Part shown: positions 57,151-64,000 of the stretch, piece after piece
Layout of the letters: every line of letters starts with the position of its first letter
Numbering within the stretch: the first letter of the stretch is position 1
Source: Dolomedes plantarius
Taxonomy: Eukaryota; Arthropoda; Arachnida; Araneae; Dolomedidae
Assembly (NCBI GenBank): GCA_907164885.2
Contig: OU015497.1
Span: forward strand, 67,428,077-67,492,076
Length of the DNA: 64,000 nucleotides
Direction: 5' to 3'
Notes under the pieces: model-generated
Databases searched by the model: none
The model's input: the letters and a program-made list of their open reading frames with translations, nothing else
Told to the model about the DNA's origin: nothing
Position numbers and translations under genes: made by a program

Positions 57151-60100
57151 ACTATCTCATTGCTATTTTGGAAATTTGAAATGTACTTACATTGCGAATC
57201 AGTTTCATTTCCACAACTTGGTCTTTAAGGATATTAAAACAGGAGTATGAGTTATTCCCATGTTTAAAGTTATTAGTACAATTTCTATCCCTCAAAAATA
57301 ATGATATACCCTTTATAAGAAGTAAATATATATTTATTTTCCTGGGCATTAATAATTTCAATGTTATCTAGTCTTGCAACGGCTCACATCTTAAGAATGC
57401 GACCTCCAATAATTTTAAAAAAAACATATATAATCTTTCAGAATGTAAAATTACATGAAAAATTAATCGTTCTTTTTTGTTCTCGATCCTAAAATAATAC
57501 AATGGAAGTAAAAAAAAATAGTTTTGGGGTAACTCGAAGAAAAAATGCGGCAGAGAACAGCTGTGTTTTCAGATACTCTTTTTTTCAGCCTTTTTTATAG
57601 AGAATTTGTTTTGTTAACTATTCTATCGAATTAGTAATGATGAAAACATTTATCAAGCTTTTCTTGCTTCTGCATCTACCTAACTTTACCATGGATTATG
57701 CTGTAATAAAATACGTAATATTATAAATTTTTAATTAATTATAATATGCATATTTACAACAAAAATTAATTGGTTTTTCCCTTTTTAAAAACGTAGGTCT
57801 GAATTCCAATTAAAATATTGCAGAAAACAACATAAACACAGAAACTGTATATTTACACATGGTAATCAAAACTATAATTTTATTTCTTGTGTTTTGGGGA
57901 AAGGCACTTATATAGATGACAGTGTAAACGAATACACTTTATTATAAAAAAGTGTAGTTTATAAACTTATTGTGAGACTTTCCAGGTTTGTATTATCGAT
58001 TTATGAATTGACAATGGAGTGACACAATTTTTTTTTACTTAAATATCTTGAAATCATTATGAATATGAATGTCATGCAACCATAGATAGATTATCTATCA
58101 ACTAAAAATATATTTAGAAGGTTACTATTCAAGGACAGAAATCGCGAAAATCGCCGTGAGAAAACGAAAACTGATAGCTGATCTAATTTGCAAACTGAAA
58201 AAAAAAGCTGAATTATTTAAAGCTTGTTGTTGTGTTGTGCCCAGGGAGATTTTATATTCCTTGTTACACAGGTTTTCACTGAAAGGAAACCTTGTAAACA
58301 AAACGTTTCAGACAAAAGAAAAAAAATCACCTAGCTTATTTAGAGTGTAACCTACACTCTTAAACAAGTGTTAACATCAAAGCGAATTCACAAGGTCTTT
58401 GCACTTTTCGACTGGCGTCAGACGCCAAACTGTTTTCAGGAAATTCTACTACCAAAATCTTTAGACTGATTTTCTACAATGTGTATTTTGAGGACAACTT
58501 CAGTCGCCAAGCTGGCAAATCTTCAAAACTATCTCACCAACCGAGTATTAGGCAATCATTAACATAATTGTTAACCGATTGTTTGTTCTAGCATATTCTG
58601 TTACTCGGAAACAAAGAACAATTAGATTTGCTGGATTGAAAACGAGGAAAAGAACACTAAACTGAAAAATCAGTCTTAAATTTCAAAGAAATATATTTCT
58701 CATACGAATAAAATTGATTTGCTAGCGACTAAAAAATTAATAATAAGTAGTAATTACGCTTTTATTTATACAACTTATTATACTTCGACATATTTTTTAA
58801 GAACAGCATGCAATAAATTTTAAATTACGTTGAATGTTCGACCAATGAAGAAATATATATTTAAAAGCATCAGCAACATCTTTCATTGTGTCGTTGTCAA
58901 AAAGAAGCAAAGCAAATATGAAAGCTACAGTTATCTTACAAGTTGAATTATTTTTCGTGTTTTATTTTAAGTAAGGAACATAAGCATCATGTTTATGGTG
59001 TTCGTCGCGACATTTTTTTCAAAGTAATGTTGTGATATCGTTTTGATATGTGATGAAAAAAAAATTTTGCATCCATAAATATGCATGAAATGCGAAACTT
59101 TTGTGAGGCTGAAATAGCGTAAGGGGATGCATTCTTGTTTATACTAACACTCGGCATAAAATATCCAGCCTCAGGATTTCTGACGTAGCGATTTGCCGAA
59201 TTACACGACTTTGTGACATCACAGTTTAAAATTTTTTATTCATGATACACCCTCTCAATTTAGATGCTTAAAATAATTAATATTTATTATGGAAAAATAC
59301 TCACCAATGCAAAAAGCCAAATGTATTTATCAAATAAAAAAAATGGGGGTTGGAAAAGTTTTAACTGCTGTTTAAAAATGATTGCAATAATTTTTATTTC
59401 ATTCATTTTTGTGCTCAAAACTTATACTTCCATCTTTTTAAATTTTACCATTCAACATATTTTTAACTACCAATAAAACATAAGTTAATTGATAATCATA
59501 AAAAATATGAAGTAATTAAATTTGAATTTTAAATGTATAAAAATATTCTATTATTAAATACTTTATAAATTTCATAACGAGTTTTTTAATCTTTTGACAT
59601 TATACCAAGGAAAATGATATTATAACTAATGGGGATACGAATGTTTTTCTTTAATATATTCGTAATATTTGTAATAGGAAGTATCATATTGTTTTCTTAA
59701 AAGTTAACAACAAAGTATGAATTCTATGAAAATAAAAAAACTACAAATTTTGGATAGACTTATCTAACCGCAGTATTATTTAATCGTATTGCTTTGATTG
59801 ATAAGAAACACTAAATAACTAAATAACTAATAACTAAAACTAATAGTTGAGTAACAGAAAAAAAGATGCATATATTATGAGTTAAAACATATTTAGACAC
59901 ACTGCGTACGAGAGTATAAATAAATGTATTAAATCTCGCTCTAAATATAAATATGAATGTCAAAGTTCTGATGAGATATTTAATGAATAAATTAATATTT
60001 TGTTATATAAGTTAAATAAAATTTTAAAACTTATATCTAAGAGATAAATAATAATATAAAGAAGGCAATACTTGGAATTAATAGCCATTGAGAGCCATCT

Positions 60101-60405
60101 TTTATTTGACAATATCCAAAAATTCTGTAACAAGGAAACTTGAAATACAAAGATTTATGCACCTTTCAACTTGAGGAGTAAGAAAGCTCTAAATATATGA
60201 TCCTAAGACGTTCTGTTATTTCGAAGGAACTGTCCAATTTCATCATCATTTGATTAGATGTTTCCTTTGCGGGACTTTCTTTGTAAACAAACTTACTCCT
60301 ACAAACTTTTCTTTTTCTTAAATAAAATTGTTCTGATATCATCCACGGCATGACATATAAATTTCAGAAGTAACCTCCCCTTCTTGTCGAAATTCAGCAT
60401 TATTT
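57151..60405. other. AT-rich sequence without recognised features
   Basis: No gene, element ends or arrays were recognised. Short frames at 57152-57361 (minus), 58156-58350 and 59264-59476 have no recognised motif. A short hairpin tggcgtcagacgcca lies at 58421-58435. Confidence 0.45.
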
Positions 60406-60421
60406 CCTATTTCTTAAATAT

Positions 60422-60649
60422 ATATTTTTTTAACCAATGCGGAGGCACTTGTAATCAAACATTCGCCCTTACTTCGCCGCAGTTTTACGGCCCATTTTAT
60501 TATGGGGCACCATACAGGCACACAGAATTACCCCCTATGAAGGGACGACACGAACGGAGGAATTTTTTCGTGGCGCAACGCCGGGATTCGATCTGAGCAC
60601 CCTCAGCACCGAAAATCAGCGCGCTGTACCACAGGGCCGCCACAAGAAC
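60422..60649 (-). mobile_element. tRNA-derived SINE with 13 bp target duplication
   Basis: The insertion is bracketed by exact copies of atttcttaaatat (60409-60421 and 60650-60662). On the minus strand the 228 bp insert starts gtggcggccctgtggtacag (A box), has the B box agatcgaatcccggcgttg, a body with ttcctccgttcgtgtcgtcc, and ends aagtgcctccgcattggtta, then A residues. The tail is shared with 37063 and 51480. A 5' head plus a LINE-like tail is typical of a full-length SINE. Confidence 0.88.
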
Positions 60650-60662
60650 ATTTCTTAAATAT

Positions 60663-62650
60663 TATTACTCTCAATTCTACTATAATGTCCTGTCTCACTA
60701 CAAGTTTTTATGCTTTCTATTTGATTCTATTTTATTAACGTCAAGTGAAACGTTATCATTGCCAAATATTCGTCACTTTTCTACGCTCAACCCTTAAAAC
60801 ATTGATTCAGAACCGGTATGGTGAATGTACTGAATGTAAGAATAATGTATTGATTAATTACATATTGATATCTCGGTGAATTTCGGATCTATCAACGAAC
60901 TTTGCCTGTCCTTTCAACCAGGTCAGATTTTTTTAAGTCTTGAACCTAATTTTTTAAGTATAGCAGCTTCGAGGAAAAATAGAAGCTTTGAAAGAACGCT
61001 GCTATTAGACAATCTCTATTTTCTGAAACCCATAAAAACTAAATTTAGCTTTAAAAATACAGTTTTTGTGCGAATCTTTTCCATTTATGTAGGTTTTTAC
61101 TAGTTTTAAATATCTCGTATTAATAACAGTTATTTTACAGTCTTATTTTACACAGTCTTATTTAACAGTCTTATTTTACACTTTTTTTTAAACACGGTGT
61201 TTTCTGGAACGGATCTACCATGTAAAAACAGAATTATTTGTATATTCTTTTACAAAAAATGATTTTTTTTATCTAAGATGGAATTTTTAACTTACTTTTA
61301 ATCGTATTTTTTAATTATATTTTGACACCTTTCGTTGTAGCATACTTCTAATACCAACGACCATGTTTCACTTATGTTTAACGAAATGGAATTTAACTGC
61401 CCACATTCAAATTCCTTTACATTAATTCATGTCATGCAAAATTGATATAAAATAAACTTAACTGACAGTTAAAAGCTTCTCTACTAATGAGGTGTTATAT
61501 AAGCATAAAGTCTAACTCAAACTAATTTTAACGCCTAAAATTTTTAGAGTTACTTCATTTTCAGTTTCATTGTTATAAATAGAATAAATAAATCTTTTCT
61601 CGACAAGAACCTTGCACTTTCATCCTTATGGAAATCTATTCTTTTTTCATCGAAGCTTCCAATTCCAAAGCAAAATCTTTTACATTTAGCTCCATATTCT
61701 AAGCAGGAGTAAACATTGTATAAATTATATTAAAGTCTAGACACCCTGTTTTGAATAAAAAGGGATTTTTACTCGCATATCCTCTTAACTTTACTAAAAT
61801 ATTCGATTATCGTTAAATTTTTCATGTAATTACTTTTTTTCCAATCCCATAGTTTCGAATGATCATTAAATATTAAAGTTAGAAAACGAACTGCCTGTGC
61901 TAATTTTTAAAAAAATAATAACTTATACCTGAATTAGATAAAACATAAACAAAATATCGCCACCTTATATTACAAATTTAAACTATTCCTTAGTCGAAAA
62001 ATTTTCTAAATTTGTTTAAATATTCCGAAAGTCTGCTGCTATATAACTGACTACTCATTTTCTAATTAAAAAAATCGTCTTTTCTTCTGTCATTAATTAA
62101 GGGTTGAAAGAGTTTATGACATAAAGTATAAAGAAAATACTAACGTCAGATTAAGCGTCTTGCATAAAATATTTATATTTATTATACAAAAAAAAACAAC
62201 TTTGAGGAATCAAAAAATGCTTAAATTACCCTAAAAACACTTAATGTTAAAATTCAAGTACATGATATATTAGGTTTTATTATCTTATGGGATTAATCAT
62301 GAAAAGATTAATTACTACACTTGTTAGTCTCTTGTCAAATCCTGTTAATTAATTATTTAGTCTGAAATTTAGTTATCTAAGGTGCACACGTTTTGACACA
62401 CTGCTAATTTTTTTTTATTTATTCAAAATATCTCTTTGCACTACTTAAAAATATTGTCTTGAGACCGAAAATAAGAAAAAAAATGTATTTTTATGAAGGC
62501 AGTTAGGTTATGATGTAAGTGAATTAACTTGGCTCTAACATGATATTCATTTGGCAGCGAAAACGACAAAGCCTTAAGGTATAGGACTATGATTAAAACA
62601 TCGATTTTGATGAAAATTCGTAAATTTTTATTATTATTTTTTCCCTGTTT
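60663..62650. other. AT-rich sequence without recognised features
   Basis: A small tattttaca/acagtctta repeat lies near 61130-61180. The 75-codon frame at 60876-61103 has no recognised motif. Confidence 0.4.
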
Positions 62651-62651
62651 C

Positions 62652-62971
62652 TTAACCCCTGAACGATCGCATAATTTTCAAGAAAACAGTAAAAAAAAGT
62701 GCCTATTTTTTGAGGAGGATTCCATTTATTTCTTGATCTGCCACATCTAGTTTTAAAAAAAAAATCCCCAATTACATTATAAATTCACTGGTGCTGCCAT
62801 CTGGTATGTAAAGTAAGAAATGAAAAATTTTCAGGGTAAATAAAATGGATAGTTTTTAATCTTTTTAGTGTGTTAGTTTTGAACATTGCAGCCCGGAAAT
62901 ATCACGGGCAAGAGAATAGAGGGGGAAACTTCACCCCATAATTTTGACGGGAGCGAAAGGGAAGGGGTTAA
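62652..62971. mobile_element. Probable piggyBac-like MITE, TTAA-flanked
   Basis: ttaacccct (62652-62660) and aggggttaa (62963-62971) are inverted and include TTAA at both ends with the CCC start usual for piggyBac. Further in, cgcataattttca (left) and gtcaaaattatgg (right, reverse-complemented) may be the continuation of weak inverted ends. At 320 bp it has no coding capacity. Confidence 0.5.
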
Positions 62972-63284
62972 AGAATATAAATTATGTTTCTAAATCTGCT
63001 TCTATTTTTCTGTACAATAATTATATAGAGAATATGCACTTCTACCCTAACCTTGGGGTGTATATCTCTAAGTGGCACTCTATATAATTTCATTCAAACA
63101 CAGTTCTTACATAACAACAATGTTTATTTATGCATTTGCACATATATATTTTCTTTTCTACGTAAGTAATTCGTACTACAAGTACGAGATTTATAACATT
63201 TATACAATTCAATATATTTCCTGGTATAACTATTCATGCAAGAAAAATACACTTTGCAATACTCACATATAGTTTGAAAGTCAA

Positions 63285-63500
63285 CCAGCAGTGCTGCCAC
63301 GTAAACTTTAGGCCACAGAACGGTAAATAACGTTCTTCTAACACGAACTCGCGTAGAATAGCAACAACCTAGAGCTAAAACGCCTCGAGCGGCTGCTCGC
63401 CAACACCTTTCACTTCCTTTCGCTTCCTTCGACCCTTCCTAGCTCTTTCCTCTCTGAAATTTAGCTGCTCGGTATTTCAACCAACGCGTATACTGAAATT
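63285..63500. other. GC-richer island, unidentified
   Basis: A locally GC- and CpG-rich stretch (for example aacgcctcgagcggctgctc, and cgaactcgcgtagaatagca) with pyrimidine-rich tcctttcgcttccttcgacc downstream, in otherwise very AT-rich DNA. It could be a promoter or 5' untranslated exon of a host gene outside the window, or another transposon fragment. No coding motif was seen. Confidence 0.3.
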
Positions 63501-64000
63501 AGCATATCTTAAGCGGCTTCTTTAATTTATTCATTTAAAAGTTCGATTATTGGGAATCGTATCTTATGTAAACCTTACAATTATAAAATAAATTAGATGG
63601 ATTTAATTACATACTTTTTTATTTTAAATTTCACTGCATTTTCCCTATACCTAGAAGCGAAATACTTCATATTATTGTCAACTGATATATTTTATACATA
63701 CCATACCAAATTTGGATGAGATAAATTCAATAGATTTTTAGAAAAGTGTACCTAACTGACATTCAGTTTCAAACATTTAACATGTTTTTGAAAATAATTA
63801 AATTGCTACGATAAACTAAATTTTTAACATAATTCTTCCATTTCACTTTAAATGTATGAATTTACTCTTATATAAATTTTTGCATATATCTGTATTCTGC
63901 GGTTAAATACATGCTCATAAACATTTCACTAAAATCGCTCCAGTTTGGTTGCCGAGATGCCCTGCAGGCCCTTAAAAAAGAGCTCCTGCAGTCAATTTCA

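Overview
The window reads as non-coding, AT-rich chromosomal DNA from an animal, most likely an arthropod. A spider or other arachnid is my best guess, because the Tc1-like transposase remnants look like families I associate with spider genomes; that part is recognition, not proof. There are no operons, Shine-Dalgarno sites or compact genes. Almost everything recognisable is a transposable element or a tandem repeat. I could not support any host protein-coding exon, rRNA or functional tRNA gene.

Region by region. 0-2 kb: a five-copy ~105 bp tandem repeat, then plain AT-rich DNA. 2-6.2 kb: a truncated mariner/Tc1-type element, a C-terminal scrap of another DNA-transposon protein, a possible Gypsy primer-binding-site relic, and a full-length but broken Tc1 element. 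7-13.2 kb: a ~345 bp satellite split by a 3.7 kb non-autonomous Helitron whose empty site can be rebuilt from neighbouring satellite units. 13.8-18.1 kb: two full-length Tc1 elements set in (TA)n tracts, with a ~1 kb long-inverted-repeat element between them. The second Tc1 has one premature stop as its only break. 20.9-27.1 kb: a TTAA-flanked MITE, then a complete BEL/Pao LTR retrotransposon with both LTRs, a 5 bp target duplication, a tRNA-Tyr-type primer site and a decayed gag-pol. 27.6-45 kb: a large hairpin, then successive tandem arrays (units ~160-220, 330, 175, ~350-400, 175 and ~140-190 bp), interrupted by a MITE, a SINE and a 46 bp SINE/LINE tail. 48.8-53.4 kb: very long (TA)n tracts around a small pogo/Tigger-like MITE, a tRNA-derived SINE and another broken Tc1. 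55.6-63.5 kb: a decayed Tc1 carrying a SINE with a 13 bp target duplication, a second copy of the 42.8 kb SINE family, another SINE with a 13 bp target duplication, a second TTAA-flanked MITE and a GC-richer island near the right edge.

The elements mostly interact by nesting: Helitron in satellite, SINE in Tc1, SINE tail in a satellite unit, Tc1-type elements in (TA)n microsatellites. No autonomous element appears intact. The small elements would depend on transposases or reverse transcriptases encoded elsewhere. Boundaries fixed by target duplications or terminal repeats are accurate to about 1-3 bases; boundaries of degenerate tandem arrays are approximate.
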